Part shown: positions 8,976 to 17,229 of the stretch, piece by piece
Numbering within the stretch: position 1 is the stretch's first letter
Layout: every line of letters begins with the position of its first letter
DNA from: RYN-230 sp963834705
GTDB taxonomy: Bacteria; Actinomycetota; Actinomycetes; Streptosporangiales; Streptosporangiaceae
Length of the DNA: 64,000 nt
Assembly: GCA_963834705.1 (NCBI GenBank)
Contig: CAWICV010000004.1
Coordinates: forward strand, 186,001 to 250,000
Direction of reading: 5' to 3'
Made by a program: the position numbers and the translations under genes
Notes under the pieces: generated by a model
Database searches by the model: none
Seen by the model: only the letters and a program-made list of their open reading frames with translations
What the model was told of the DNA's origin: nothing

Positions 8976-9007
8976 ACGCTAACAGCCGTACCGGGGTACG
9001 CAGTCAA
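8976..9007 (-). promoter_or_regulatory. MerR-type promoter with 20-bp spacer and dyad
   Basis: On the minus strand, -35 TTGACT (9002-9007) and -10 TAGCGT (8976-8981) are 20 bp apart. The perfect dyad CGTACC-CC-GGTACG lies between them (8987-9000). Over-long spacers with a central dyad are the signature of MerR-activated promoters. The -10 ends 7 bp before the ATG, so the merR-trx transcript is probably leaderless. Confidence 0.6.
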
Positions 9008-9028
9008 GCCCGAGCTGTGGTGCTCAGC

Positions 9029-9044
9029 TGTGGTTCAGACCACA
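9029..9044 (+). promoter_or_regulatory. Perfect inverted repeat before the fusion kinase gene
   Basis: TGTGGT-TCAG-ACCACA lies 8 bp upstream of ATG 9053. No ribosome-binding sequence is evident there. It is a candidate operator for the sensor-kinase gene. Confidence 0.35.
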
Positions 9045-9052
9045 ATGTGCGC

Positions 9053-11683
9053 ATGAATGCCACGGTGAGCTCCGCCAGCGTGGTCGCGCCGGCGCAGCTC
9101 GCGGTGTCCAGGCTCGGCGTCCGGTTCGGCCCGCTGACCGCGCTGGACTCGGTCGACGTCACGGTCCGCGCGGGTGAGCTGGTCGCGCTGGCCGGGGAGA
9201 ACGGCGCGGGCAAGAGCACGCTGGTCCGCTGCATCGCCGGGGACCTCGCGCCCACCTCGGGGACGATCGTCCTGGACGGGCGCGCGGTGCCCGCCGATCC
9301 GATCGGCGCCAAACGCCGCGGCATCTCGGTGGTCTGGCAGGACCTGTCGCTGTGCGAGAACCTCGACGTGGCCTCCAACGTGCTGCTCGGCCGGGAGCGC
9401 CGCGGCCAGTTGCTGTCCGACATCCGGTTGCGCACCGATGCGGCGCGCATCTTCGAGCGGCTGGGTGTGCCGCTGCACGACCCGGAGCGCTCGGTCCGGT
9501 CGCTGTCCGGCGGGCAGCGCCAGATGGTGGCGGTGGCCCGGGCCATGGTGCACCAGCCGCGGCTGCTGCTCCTCGACGAGCCGACCGCGTCGCTCGGCGT
9601 GCAGGAGTCCGGGCTGGTCGAAGAGCTCATCATGCGGGTCCGCGAGCAGGGCACCACGGTGCTGCTGGCCTGCCATGACACGGCGCAGATGTTCCGGCTG
9701 GCCGACCGCATCGTGGTGCTCCGGCAGGGCCGGGTCATCGCCGAGGTGTCGCCGAGCGAGGTCCATCCGGACGACGTGGTGGCCCTGGTATCCGGGCAGG
9801 AGGTGGACTCATCAGCCCGGCGGCAGCTGATCCGGCTGCACGGGCTCACCGGCCGGCTGGTGTCGGCCGACCCGTCCAGCAGCCTGACGCTGATCCTGTC
9901 CGCGCTGGGTGCGGCGCTGGGCAGCGAGCGGCTGTGCATCCACCTGCTGGAGGACGCGTCACTGAGCTGCGCCGCGTCGCTCGGGCTGGCGCCGCGGCTG
10001 CTGCACGCCTGGTCCCGGCTGCCCTGCGGCCCGGCCGGCGGCCCGGTCGGTCTGGCCGCGGCCGGGCAGGCCCCGGTCATCGATGAGAACGTGCAGGCCG
10101 GCTCCACCTGGGGGCCGTTCACCGAGCTGGCCAGGTCGGCCAAGGTGGCCAGTTCCTGGTCGGTGCCGGTGCTCGGGCCGGGCGGACTGCTCGGCGTGAT
10201 CACCGTGTTCCGCGCCACATCCGGCCCGCCGCGGCGGGACGACCTCGACCTGGCCATGCTGTACGCCGGGTTCGTGGCCAGCGCGGTGGACCGGGACCGG
10301 CTGCTCGACGAGGTCACCGCGCGGAACCGGGTGCTGGAGACGATCCGGGAGATGCTGCAGATCCTGGGCGGGCCGGTGCCGGTGGCCGAGGGGCTGGGCC
10401 CGGCGCTGCAGGCGCTGCGCCGCGGGCTGGAAGCCGACGAGGCCGCACTGCTGGCCCAGCCGCCGGACGGGCCGGCCGTGTGCCGCGCGGCGGCCTGCCC
10501 GGCGGCCTGCCCGGCGGGCGGCCAGAGCGCCGGCTCCCCAGCGGGCGGTGAGAGCGCGGACTGCTCGGTAGCGGTGCGGCACGCGGCCGAGGCCGCGCTG
10601 GCCGCGGCCGGCCATGATGGCGCAGCGGTGCACTCCGCCGCGGCGGTGCACTCCGCTGCCGCTGCTGCCGCCGGCCATGACGGCGCGGCGGTGCACTCCG
10701 CTGCCGCGGCCGGCCACGACGCTGCGGCGGTGCACTCGGCGGCGGCGGTGCAGACCGCGGCCGGGGCACCGGGCCGGGCCGGCCACCTGCTGTCGGTCGC
10801 CTTCCCGGCGCCGGGCGGCCGGTCCGCACTGGTCGCCCGGTGGTGCGGCGCGCCGCCGCCGGACGCCACCGCGCTGCTGGAGGACGCGGCGCACTCGCTG
10901 CGGCTGGCCCTGGAACGGGAAGCGGCCTGGTCGGCCCGGCAGGAGACGGCGGCGCTGCGCCGGTCCCGGGAGCTGCAGCGCGGCTTCCTGTCCCGGCTGA
11001 GCCACGAGCTGCGCACCCCGCTGACCGCGATCAGGGGATATGCGTCCAGCCTGCTCCAGCCGGACGTGAGCTGGGACGCGGAGTCCCAGCAGCGCTTCCT
11101 GACCCGGATCGCGGCCGAGTCGTCCCGGCTCGGCCGGCTGGTCGATGACCTGCTCCGGTTCTCCGCCATCGAGTCCGGCATCCTGCAGTTGCAGCGCGAC
11201 TGGTGCAGCATCCCGCTGGTGCTGGAGGCCGCCATCGCCTGCCTGCCGCCGGCTGACCCGGCTGGCGCGCCGCTGGTCGAGGTGGACTGCGCCGACCGGC
11301 TGCCGCCGATCTGGGCCGACCACGACCGGCTGGAGCAGGTCTTCGTCAACCTGCTCAGCAACGCGACCAGCCACAACCCGGCCGGCACCCGGGTCAGGGT
11401 CCGGGCGGCGCCGGATGGTCAGGGGGCGGTGCTGGTCACGGTGGCCGACGACGGGCCGGGGCTGCCGCCGGATGTGGCGCAGGCGCCCTTCGAGCCGATG
11501 CGGCGGCGGCGCCGGGCGGCCAGTTCCGGGTCCGGGCTCGGGCTGTCCATCGCCCGCGGCATCGTGGCCGCGCACGGCGGCCGGATGGAGCTGGACGAGC
11601 CGGCCCAGGGCACCTGCTTCCGGATCCACCTGCCGGTGGAGAACCCGGCCAAACCGGACGACGCGGTAGTGGCCGATGCTTGA
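9053..11683 (+). CDS. ABC ATPase-GAF-histidine kinase fusion sensor
   Basis: 876 residues. Residues about 15-245 are a complete sugar-type ABC ATPase: Walker A GENGAGKST (48-56), signature LSGGQRQMV, Walker B LLLLDEPTAS, switch ACHD. Residues about 270-425 resemble a GAF domain (IHLLEDASLSCAASLGL, VPVLGPGGLLGVITVFR). A Cys/Ala/Gly-rich, then His/Ala-repeat, linker spans about 475-576. The kinase core follows: H-box LSHELRTPLTAIRGYA with H651, N-box FVNLLSNATSHN, VADDGPGLPPD and SGLGLSIARGIVAAHGG. No membrane segment is seen, so it is probably cytosolic or docked on a permease. Its stop overlaps the response-regulator start by 8 bp, and a sugar ABC importer follows. Likely role: coupling transporter or nucleotide state to phosphorelay signalling (inference). 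The frame is open upstream of 9053, but that part is antisense to merR. Confidence 0.93.
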   Translation: MNATVSSASVVAPAQLAVSRLGVRFGPLTALDSVDVTVRAGELVALAGENGAGKSTLVRCIAGDLAPTSGTIVLDGRAVPADPIGAKRRGISVVWQDLSLCENLDVASNVLLGRERRGQLLSDIRLRTDAARIFERLGVPLHDPERSVRSLSGGQRQMVAVARAMVHQPRLLLLDEPTASLGVQESGLVEELIMRVREQGTTVLLACHDTAQMFRLADRIVVLRQGRVIAEVSPSEVHPDDVVALVSGQEVDSSARRQLIRLHGLTGRLVSADPSSSLTLILSALGAALGSERLCIHLLEDASLSCAASLGLAPRLLHAWSRLPCGPAGGPVGLAAAGQAPVIDENVQAGSTWGPFTELARSAKVASSWSVPVLGPGGLLGVITVFRATSGPPRRDDLDLAMLYAGFVASAVDRDRLLDEVTARNRVLETIREMLQILGGPVPVAEGLGPALQALRRGLEADEAALLAQPPDGPAVCRAAACPAACPAGGQSAGSPAGGESADCSVAVRHAAEAALAAAGHDGAAVHSAAAVHSAAAAAAGHDGAAVHSAAAAGHDAAAVHSAAAVQTAAGAPGRAGHLLSVAFPAPGGRSALVARWCGAPPPDATALLEDAAHSLRLALEREAAWSARQETAALRRSRELQRGFLSRLSHELRTPLTAIRGYASSLLQPDVSWDAESQQRFLTRIAAESSRLGRLVDDLLRFSAIESGILQLQRDWCSIPLVLEAAIACLPPADPAGAPLVEVDCADRLPPIWADHDRLEQVFVNLLSNATSHNPAGTRVRVRAAPDGQGAVLVTVADDGPGLPPDVAQAPFEPMRRRRRAASSGSGLGLSIARGIVAAHGGRMELDEPAQGTCFRIHLPVENPAKPDDAVVADA
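10600..10760 (+). repeat. In-frame repeat encoding His/Ala-rich linker
   Basis: Repeated DNA words GCGGTGCACTCCGC and GGCCATGA or GGCCACGA encode units of the form GHDGAAVHSAAA within the fusion kinase, between the GAF-like and kinase regions. The regular His spacing could bind metal or simply form a flexible linker. Confidence 0.7.
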
Positions 11684-12383
11684 GCAGGCCGGGAACACCC
11701 GCGCGCTGGTGGTCGAGGACGACCCGAACATCGTCGACCTGATCCGGTCCAACCTGGCCGTGCGCGGCTTCGACACGGTGGTGTCGCAGGACGGGCTGCG
11801 CGCGCTCAACCTGCTGGAGACCGAGGACCCGGACATCGTCCTGCTCGACCTGATGCTGCCCGAAGTGGACGGCTTCGAGCTGTGCCAGCTGATCCGGGAG
11901 CAGTCGCCGGTGGCCATCATCGTGATCTCGGCCCGCGGCGGCGAACGGGACAAGGTGACCGCGCTGAACATGGGCGCCGATGACTACCTGACCAAGCCGT
12001 TCAGCATCGAGGAACTGCTGGCCCGGATCACCGCGACGCTGCGCCGGACCCGGCCGGCCGAGGCGGCACCACGGGCCATCCCCACCCTGATCACTATCGG
12101 GCAGCTGGAAATCGACCTGGCCAGCCAGCAGGTGCGCCGGGACAGCGCGCCGGTGCACCTCACGCCGACCGAGTTCGCCCTGCTCCGCGAGCTGGCCATC
12201 AACCGGGGCAAGCTGCTCACCCACGCGCACCTGCTGCGCCGGGTGTGGGGCCGTGGCTATGAGACCGAGACCGAGTACGTCCGGGTGTATATCCGCCGGC
12301 TGCGGGCCAAGCTGGAGCCGCTGGGCGCCGATCCGGTGATCCTGACCCAGCCGCGGGCCGGGTACCGCATCGCGGGCGAATAG
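11676..12383 (+). CDS. OmpR/KdpE-family response regulator
   Basis: 235 residues. The receiver has acidic pocket VVEDDPN, phospho-acceptor D58 in VLLDLMLPEVDG and Lys107 in DYLTKPFS. The C-terminal winged helix carries LTPTEFALLRELAINRGKLLTHAHLLRRVWG, YVRVYIRRLRAKLEP and TQPRAGYRIA. It begins 8 bp inside the fusion-kinase gene, so translation is coupled and it is the likely cognate partner. Probable targets are the adjacent ABC importer promoter (12384-12711) and its own operon (inference). Confidence 0.96.
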   Translation: MLEQAGNTRALVVEDDPNIVDLIRSNLAVRGFDTVVSQDGLRALNLLETEDPDIVLLDLMLPEVDGFELCQLIREQSPVAIIVISARGGERDKVTALNMGADDYLTKPFSIEELLARITATLRRTRPAEAAPRAIPTLITIGQLEIDLASQQVRRDSAPVHLTPTEFALLRELAINRGKLLTHAHLLRRVWGRGYETETEYVRVYIRRLRAKLEPLGADPVILTQPRAGYRIAGE

Positions 12384-12711
12384 GCCCCCGCCGGCCAACA
12401 AGCTCCAACATCCCGGGCACTCGGAGGCCCAGGTTGCACGCTGCATTGTGTCCAAATGCGTGAGTTTTCTCACCATATAGCGACGACTGAGAGCGCTCAC
12501 ATATCCGCGGTCGGCGCCGAACCAGCGCGTATACGCATCAACCTGCATTTATTAATGGTTTTTTCACGGGATTACAGAAATGTTTACGGCTCTGTTTATT
12601 GCCGTCGTCCTACTGTTTTCCCGGATAGATGGGGGGCTCGCGACGCCCGGCAGATTGACCCTGCCCCCGCAGGACCCCGGACATGTTTCCGCCACAGTGA
12701 GGTGGGTTCCC
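12384..12711 (+). promoter_or_regulatory. Regulatory gap before the sugar-binding protein gene
   Basis: The 328-bp gap is notably A/T-rich between about 12440 and 12620 compared with its surroundings. It holds a perfect inverted repeat GTGAG-TTTT-CTCAC at 12460-12473 and several T runs. This is a plausible promoter and operator region for the ABC operon, potentially bound by the adjacent response regulator. An open frame through it gives no sensible protein before the signal peptide at 12712. Confidence 0.5.
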
Positions 12712-13923
12712 TTGCATTCAGTCACCCGTAAAGTTGCGCTGACCGCATGTGCGGGCAGCGCGGCCCTGCTCATCGCCGCCTGCGGCAGCAGCGGCGGCTC
12801 TTCATCTGGCTCATCCGGCAGCAGCTCGGCGCCGGCACCCCAGCTCTCGCTCAGCCAGCTGAACAACAGCCTGTCCGCCATGTCCACGCTCAAGCCACTG
12901 GCCGCGCGGGGCAAGGGCAACGTCGCGGTGATCCTGCCCGACACCGTGACCTCCACCCGGTACGTCGAGTTCGACGCGCCGTACCTGAAGGAGTCGTTCA
13001 CCAAGGCCGGCCTCAAGGACAGCCAGTTCACCGTGCAGAACGCGCTGGGCAGCGACTCGACCCAGTTCAGCGACGCGCAGACGGCCATCACCAAGGGCGC
13101 CAGCGTGCTGGTCGTGGACCCGCTCGACTCCGGCGTCGGCGCGCACATCGAGTCCTACGCCAAGGCGCACGGCGTCACCGTCATCGACTATGACCGGCTG
13201 ACCCTGGGCGGCACCCGCAAGTACTACGTCAGCTTCAACAACGTGCAGGTCGGCAAGCTGATCGGGCAGGGCCTGGTCAGCTGCGTGTCCTCCTGGGGCG
13301 TGAAGAAGCCGCAGGTGATCGTCATGAAGGGCGCGCCAACCGACAACAACGCGACGCTGTTCGCGCAGGGTTACGACGGCGTGCTGGCGCCCAAGTTCAG
13401 CAGCGCTGGCTGGAAGGACGTGAGCAACCCGGCCGGCACCTGGGACCCGCCAACCGCGCTCAGTGAGTTCCAGCAGCAGTACACCGCACACAAGAATATC
13501 AACGCCGCGCTGATTCCCAACGATGAGAACGGCGCGCCGATCATCCACTACCTGCAGAACCAGGGCATCAAGGCGAAGACGTTCCCGACCACGGGCCAGG
13601 ACGCCACGCTGACCGGCCTGCAGAACATCCTGTCCGGCTACCAGTGCGGCACCGTCTACAAGCCGATCTACCTGGAGGCACAGGCCGCCGCCGCGCTGGC
13701 CATGTACGTCCGGGCCGGGCTCACTCCGCCGGCCAGCCTGCTCAACGGGTCCACCACCGATCCGCAGACCAAGAAGTCGGTCTCCTCGGTGCTGCTCACC
13801 CCGGAGTGGGTCACCACATCCAACATGAACTCGACCGTGATCGCGGACAAGTTCGTGCCGGCCTCCCAGCTGTGCGCTGGCAAGTACGCGAAGGACTGCT
13901 CGGCGGCGGGGATCTCCGGCTGA
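12712..13923 (+). CDS. Sugar ABC transporter substrate-binding lipoprotein (XylF-like)
   Basis: 403 residues from TTG 12712, chosen because GAGGTGGG lies 5 bases upstream and the signal peptide begins here: HSVTRKVALTACAGSAALL then lipobox IAACG. Ser/Gly linker, then a periplasmic-binding fold: GNVAVILPDTVTSTRYVEFD, ALGSDSTQFSDAQTAITKGASVLVVDPLDSG, VTVIDYDRLTLGG, YVSFNNVQVGKLIG, IPNDENGAPIIHYL, TTGQDATLTGLQNILSG. These match the xylose/ribose-type PBP1 family. It delivers a sugar, perhaps a pentose, to the downstream permease. A strong hairpin after the gene would raise its mRNA relative to the ATPase and permease. Confidence 0.92.
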   Translation: MHSVTRKVALTACAGSAALLIAACGSSGGSSSGSSGSSSAPAPQLSLSQLNNSLSAMSTLKPLAARGKGNVAVILPDTVTSTRYVEFDAPYLKESFTKAGLKDSQFTVQNALGSDSTQFSDAQTAITKGASVLVVDPLDSGVGAHIESYAKAHGVTVIDYDRLTLGGTRKYYVSFNNVQVGKLIGQGLVSCVSSWGVKKPQVIVMKGAPTDNNATLFAQGYDGVLAPKFSSAGWKDVSNPAGTWDPPTALSEFQQQYTAHKNINAALIPNDENGAPIIHYLQNQGIKAKTFPTTGQDATLTGLQNILSGYQCGTVYKPIYLEAQAAAALAMYVRAGLTPPASLLNGSTTDPQTKKSVSSVLLTPEWVTTSNMNSTVIADKFVPASQLCAGKYAKDCSAAGISG

Positions 13924-13983
13924 GCCAGGCCGCGAGCCAGGCCAGCAGCCGGGACAACCTGCGCAGTGACAGGTAGCCCGGAA

Positions 13984-14021
13984 GTCGGAGCCCGGCCCGC
14001 CGCGGCGGGCCGGGCTCCGAC
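13984..14021 (+). terminator. Long perfect hairpin between binding-protein and ATPase genes
   Basis: Arms GTCGGAGCCCGGCCCGCC and its exact complement flank a 2-base centre (18-bp stem). There is no T tract. Such intergenic hairpins in ABC operons act as attenuators or 3' stabilisers that keep the binding protein in excess. Confidence 0.65.
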
Positions 14022-14069
14022 GCGCACCAGCAGCACCACAGCACCAGCAGCAGCAAAGGAACTGCCACC

Positions 14070-14873
14070 ATGGACGGGCCGCTACTTCAGTTGCGCGGCA
14101 TCGGGAAGAACTTCGGCCCGGTGCAGGCGCTCCACGGGATCGATCTCGACATCCCGGCCGGGCAGGTCACTGCCCTGGTCGGGGACAACGGGGCGGGCAA
14201 GTCAACCCTGATCAAGACCATCTCCGGCATCTGGGAGCCGTCGCACGGCGAGATGCTCTGGCAAGGCGGCAAGGTGCACTTCCGCACCCCCAAGGACGCC
14301 ACCCAGGCCGGGATCGCCACCGTTTACCAGGACCTGGCGCTGTGCGACAACCTCGACATCGTGCAGAACATGCTGCTGGGCCACGAGGTCCGGCGGCATG
14401 CGCTGCTGGACGAGGTGACGATGGAGAGCACCGCCCAGCAAACCCTCAGCGACCTGCGGGTCACCACCGTCCGCAACATCCGGCAGCCGGTCGGGTCGCT
14501 GTCCGGTGGGCAGCGGCAGGCGGTGGCGGTGGCCAAGGCGGTCATGCTGGACGCCAAGCTCGTGATCATGGACGAGCCGACCGCCGCGCTCGGCGTGTCG
14601 CAGACCGCGCTGGTCCTGGACCTGATCAGCCGGCTGGCCCGGCGCGGCATCGCGGTCATCGTGGTCTCGCACAACCTGACCGACGTGTTCCAGGTAGCCG
14701 ACCGGCTGGCCGTGCTCTACCTGGGCCGGCTGGTGTCGGCCGGGCCGGCCGCCGACTACGACACCGCATCCGCCGTTGACCTGATGACCACGGGCGCCTC
14801 GCACCGGACCCTCGGTGCGGAGAACGGCGCCCGCCTGACGCAAAGCGGCCCCAAGAGTGGCGCGGAGGGCTGA
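14070..14873 (+). CDS. Sugar ABC transporter ATP-binding protein
   Basis: 267 residues with a single ABC domain. Walker A GDNGAGKST, signature LSGGQRQAV, Walker B LVIMDEPTAALGV and switch His in VVSHNLTDVF are present. Carbohydrate CUT2 ATPases such as XylG/RbsA usually have two ABC halves; this one has only one and should dimerise. Its closest look-alike in the window is the ABC part of the fusion kinase at 9053, which shares the YQDLAL/WQDLSL and CDNLD/CENLD motifs. It lies in the importer operon, 3 bp before the permease gene. Confidence 0.95.
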   Translation: MDGPLLQLRGIGKNFGPVQALHGIDLDIPAGQVTALVGDNGAGKSTLIKTISGIWEPSHGEMLWQGGKVHFRTPKDATQAGIATVYQDLALCDNLDIVQNMLLGHEVRRHALLDEVTMESTAQQTLSDLRVTTVRNIRQPVGSLSGGQRQAVAVAKAVMLDAKLVIMDEPTAALGVSQTALVLDLISRLARRGIAVIVVSHNLTDVFQVADRLAVLYLGRLVSAGPAADYDTASAVDLMTTGASHRTLGAENGARLTQSGPKSGAEG

Positions 14874-14876
14874 GCA

Positions 14877-16217
14877 TTGACATCCACGAATCCCCCTTCC
14901 CCCGAGCAGACCTCAGACCAGCAGACCGAGATCACCGCCGACGGCGCGCTGCCCAGCACCGAAGACATCGCGGTGGCCTCCGGGGCGTCAGCCGAGCTGA
15001 TGGCCGGATCGGTCACCGAGTACCTGCGGATCTGGGTCAAGCAGATACGCAGCGGCGAAAGCGGCGCGCTGCCGGTCGTCGTCGGCCTGGTCGCGATCGT
15101 GCTGTTCTTCCAGCTGAAAAACTCGCTGTTCCTGTCCGCGGGCAACCTGGTCAACCTGATGACTCAGGCCGCGTTCATCATCACGCTGGGCATGGCCGAG
15201 GTGTTCGTCCTGCTGCTCGGCGAGATCGACCTGGCGGCCGGCTACACCGCGGCCTGTGGCGCGGTCGTCGCGCTGTGGCTGGTGGACGAGAACGTGCCGT
15301 GGTGGGCGGCGATCCTCGCCGCGCTGGCCGCGACCGCGTTCTACGGCGGCCTGCAGGGCTTCATCATCACCCGGTTGCGATTGCCCTCGTTCGTGGTCAC
15401 GCTGGCGGGCTTTCTCGGCCTGTCCGGCCTGCTGCTGTTCCTGATCAACGCGAGCGGCCACTTCGGCCTGGGCGGCGTGATCAACCTGAACAGCAACGTG
15501 ATCAACGACATCGAGGCGGGTGCGCTCAGCCCGGCGGCCAGCTGGATCGTGATGATCGTGCTGGTCGGTATCGCGGCCGCGATGATGTTCCTGCGCGACC
15601 GCCGGCGCCGGGTCAACGGCCTGGTCGCCCCGCCGGTCAGCATCACCCTGCTGAAGATCGCGGTGATAGCGGTGGCCGGCGTCGTGGTAGTGCTGATCGG
15701 CAACACCAACCGCAGCCACACGTTCATCCCGGTGCGTGGACTGCCCTGGGTGGTGCTGGTCGTGCTCGGCATCCTGATCGTCTACACGGTGCTGCTCGGC
15801 CGCACCCGGTTCGGCCGCTACGTGTACGCGATCGGTGGCAACGCCGAGGCGGCCCGCCGGGCGGGCGTAAACACCAACCGGATCCGGGTCATCGCGTTCG
15901 CGCTGTGCGGCATGACCGCGGGCATCACCGGCATCATCTACGCCTCTTACCTGGGCTCGATCTCCAGCAGCGTGCAAGGCGGGCAGAACGTGCTGAACGC
16001 GGTGGCCGCCGCCGTCATCGGCGGCACCAGCCTGTTCGGCGGGCGGGGCAAGATGATGGACGCGCTGCTCGGCGGCCTGGTCGTCGGCGTGATCGCGAAC
16101 GGCCTCCAGTTGCTGGGCCTGACCGCCACCGCCCAGCTGATGTGGACCGCGCTGGTGCTGCTGGCCGCGGTAACCGTGGACGCGCTGACCCGGCGCGGCC
16201 GCGGCAGCACCAGCTGA
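14877..16217 (+). CDS. Sugar ABC transporter permease (XylH-like, CUT2)
   Basis: 446 residues, TTG start 3 bp after the ATPase stop. After a roughly 60-residue polar N-terminus there are about 10 hydrophobic segments, e.g. LPVVVGLVAIVLFFQL, FIITLGMAEVFVLLLGEIDLAAGY and LAGFLGLSGLLLF. The conserved cytoplasmic coupling loop is YAIGGNAEAARRAGVNTNRIR. The end NVLNAVAAAVIGGTSLFGGRG is diagnostic of the ribose/xylose permease family. It forms the membrane pore of the importer with 12712 and 14070. A 14-bp hairpin follows the stop. Confidence 0.95.
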   Translation: MTSTNPPSPEQTSDQQTEITADGALPSTEDIAVASGASAELMAGSVTEYLRIWVKQIRSGESGALPVVVGLVAIVLFFQLKNSLFLSAGNLVNLMTQAAFIITLGMAEVFVLLLGEIDLAAGYTAACGAVVALWLVDENVPWWAAILAALAATAFYGGLQGFIITRLRLPSFVVTLAGFLGLSGLLLFLINASGHFGLGGVINLNSNVINDIEAGALSPAASWIVMIVLVGIAAAMMFLRDRRRRVNGLVAPPVSITLLKIAVIAVAGVVVVLIGNTNRSHTFIPVRGLPWVVLVVLGILIVYTVLLGRTRFGRYVYAIGGNAEAARRAGVNTNRIRVIAFALCGMTAGITGIIYASYLGSISSSVQGGQNVLNAVAAAVIGGTSLFGGRGKMMDALLGGLVVGVIANGLQLLGLTATAQLMWTALVLLAAVTVDALTRRGRGSTS

Positions 16218-16236
16218 CCGGGGTGGGGCACTAGCC

Positions 16237-16276
16237 CGCTGGGCCGGGCGCACCGCCACAACCGCCCGGCCCAGCG
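16237..16276 (+). terminator. Hairpin terminator after the permease gene; gap 16218-16530
   Basis: Perfect 14-bp arms CGCTGGGCCGGGCG and CGCCCGGCCCAGCG enclose a 12-base loop, 20 bp past the stop. The remaining 313-bp gap holds one copy of the dispersed 16-bp motif (16385) and, near its end, the TetR promoter region with CGTGC/GCACG arms at about 16491-16509 flanking AAGTTTGTAT, a candidate autoregulatory operator. No gene is supported. Confidence 0.7.
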
Positions 16277-16384
16277 CCTCGGTCAGCGCCCCGCACGGCA
16301 CCCCGGTCAGGTCAGGCCCCGGCTCGTTCTCCCCCTCCAAGCGGGCCGGGGCCTGGCCCGCGCACGGTTCACGCCAACCCCTCT

Positions 16385-16400
16385 TTTTGCCGAACGCCAG
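16385..16400 (+). repeat. Dispersed 16-bp motif TTTTGCCGAACGCCAG, copy 1
   Basis: Exact 16-mer, also found at 36486-36501 (same strand) and 32574-32589 (reverse strand), with a two-mismatch copy at 56800-56815. It is intergenic here. No known site type is recognised. Confidence 0.7.
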
Positions 16401-16530
16401 CAGGGGGCCGGTGCCGTCGCGCACCAGCCACCCAGGCCGGGAATAGCGGCCAGGGGAACCACGTTGCACTCGCTGTAATATTCTTAGACGTGCAAGTTTG
16501 TATCGCACGCAAAGATGTAGTGAGCGCACC

Positions 16531-17229
16531 ATGACACTAGCTAGTACGACGGAGGCCGGGGAGCCGCGCGCCTCGCTGCGCGAGCGCAAGAAGCTGGCCA
16601 CCCGCCGGTCGCTCCGGCGGCATGCGCTGGACCTGGTGGCCAAGCGCGGCTTCGCGCACGTCACCGTGGAGGACATCGCCGAGGCGGCCGACGTGTCGCC
16701 GCGCACGTTCTTCAACTACTTCCCGTCCAAGGAAGCGGTCCTGTTCGGCGCCGACCCAGACCGGGCCGCGTCGCTGCGCGAGCGGCTGGTGCGGGAAGCG
16801 CCTGGCGCGCCCGCCCTGGAGGCGCTGCGCGTCGTGATCACCGAGGACGCCCAGGCGGTGGCCGACGAACTGCGCGAGCTAGGCGGCAACCCGGTGGACT
16901 GGCTGCGCCGGATGAAGGAGGCCCGGGCCGACCCGCACCTGCGGGCGGCGCACGCGGCCCAGATGGCGCTGGTCGAACGGGCCGCCACGGAGGGACTGGC
17001 CGAGCGGCTCGGCGCCGACCCGGACCAGGATCCTTACCCGGCCCTGCTGGCCGCCTCGGCCGCCACCGTGTTCCGGTCCAGCATCTCGTTCTGGGCCGGC
17101 TCCGGCGGCGCGGTGCCGCTCACTCACCTGATCGATCTGGCGTTCGGCGCGCTCGCCGGCGGGCTGCCAGAGAACTGCGCGTTGCGGCACGTCATGTCCG
17201 ACGCGGCACAGAGAAAGGACAACCACTGA
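16531..17229 (+). CDS. TetR-family transcriptional regulator
   Basis: 232 residues from ATG 16531. The HTH is FAHVTVEDIAEAADVSPRTFFNYFPSKEAVL (about 35-65), preceded by basic LRERKKLATRRSLRRHAL. The C-terminal ligand domain is unassigned. Its stop overlaps the ATG of the DHA2 transporter by one base, so it most likely represses this efflux operon and is released by the exported compound. The upstream CGTGC/GCACG dyad is a candidate operator. Confidence 0.94.
   Translation: MTLASTTEAGEPRASLRERKKLATRRSLRRHALDLVAKRGFAHVTVEDIAEAADVSPRTFFNYFPSKEAVLFGADPDRAASLRERLVREAPGAPALEALRVVITEDAQAVADELRELGGNPVDWLRRMKEARADPHLRAAHAAQMALVERAATEGLAERLGADPDQDPYPALLAASAATVFRSSISFWAGSGGAVPLTHLIDLAFGALAGGLPENCALRHVMSDAAQRKDNH

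Noticed and set aside
9004..11388. Long open antisense frame (about 794 codons) opposite the fusion kinase
   Set aside because: It is a GC-rich shadow of the sense gene: low-complexity Ser/Arg/Ala composition, no domain, whereas the sense frame has complete catalytic motifs.
14988..16715. Long antisense frame opposite the permease
   Set aside because: Arg/Gly/Gln-rich shadow with no motifs; the sense permease is unambiguous.
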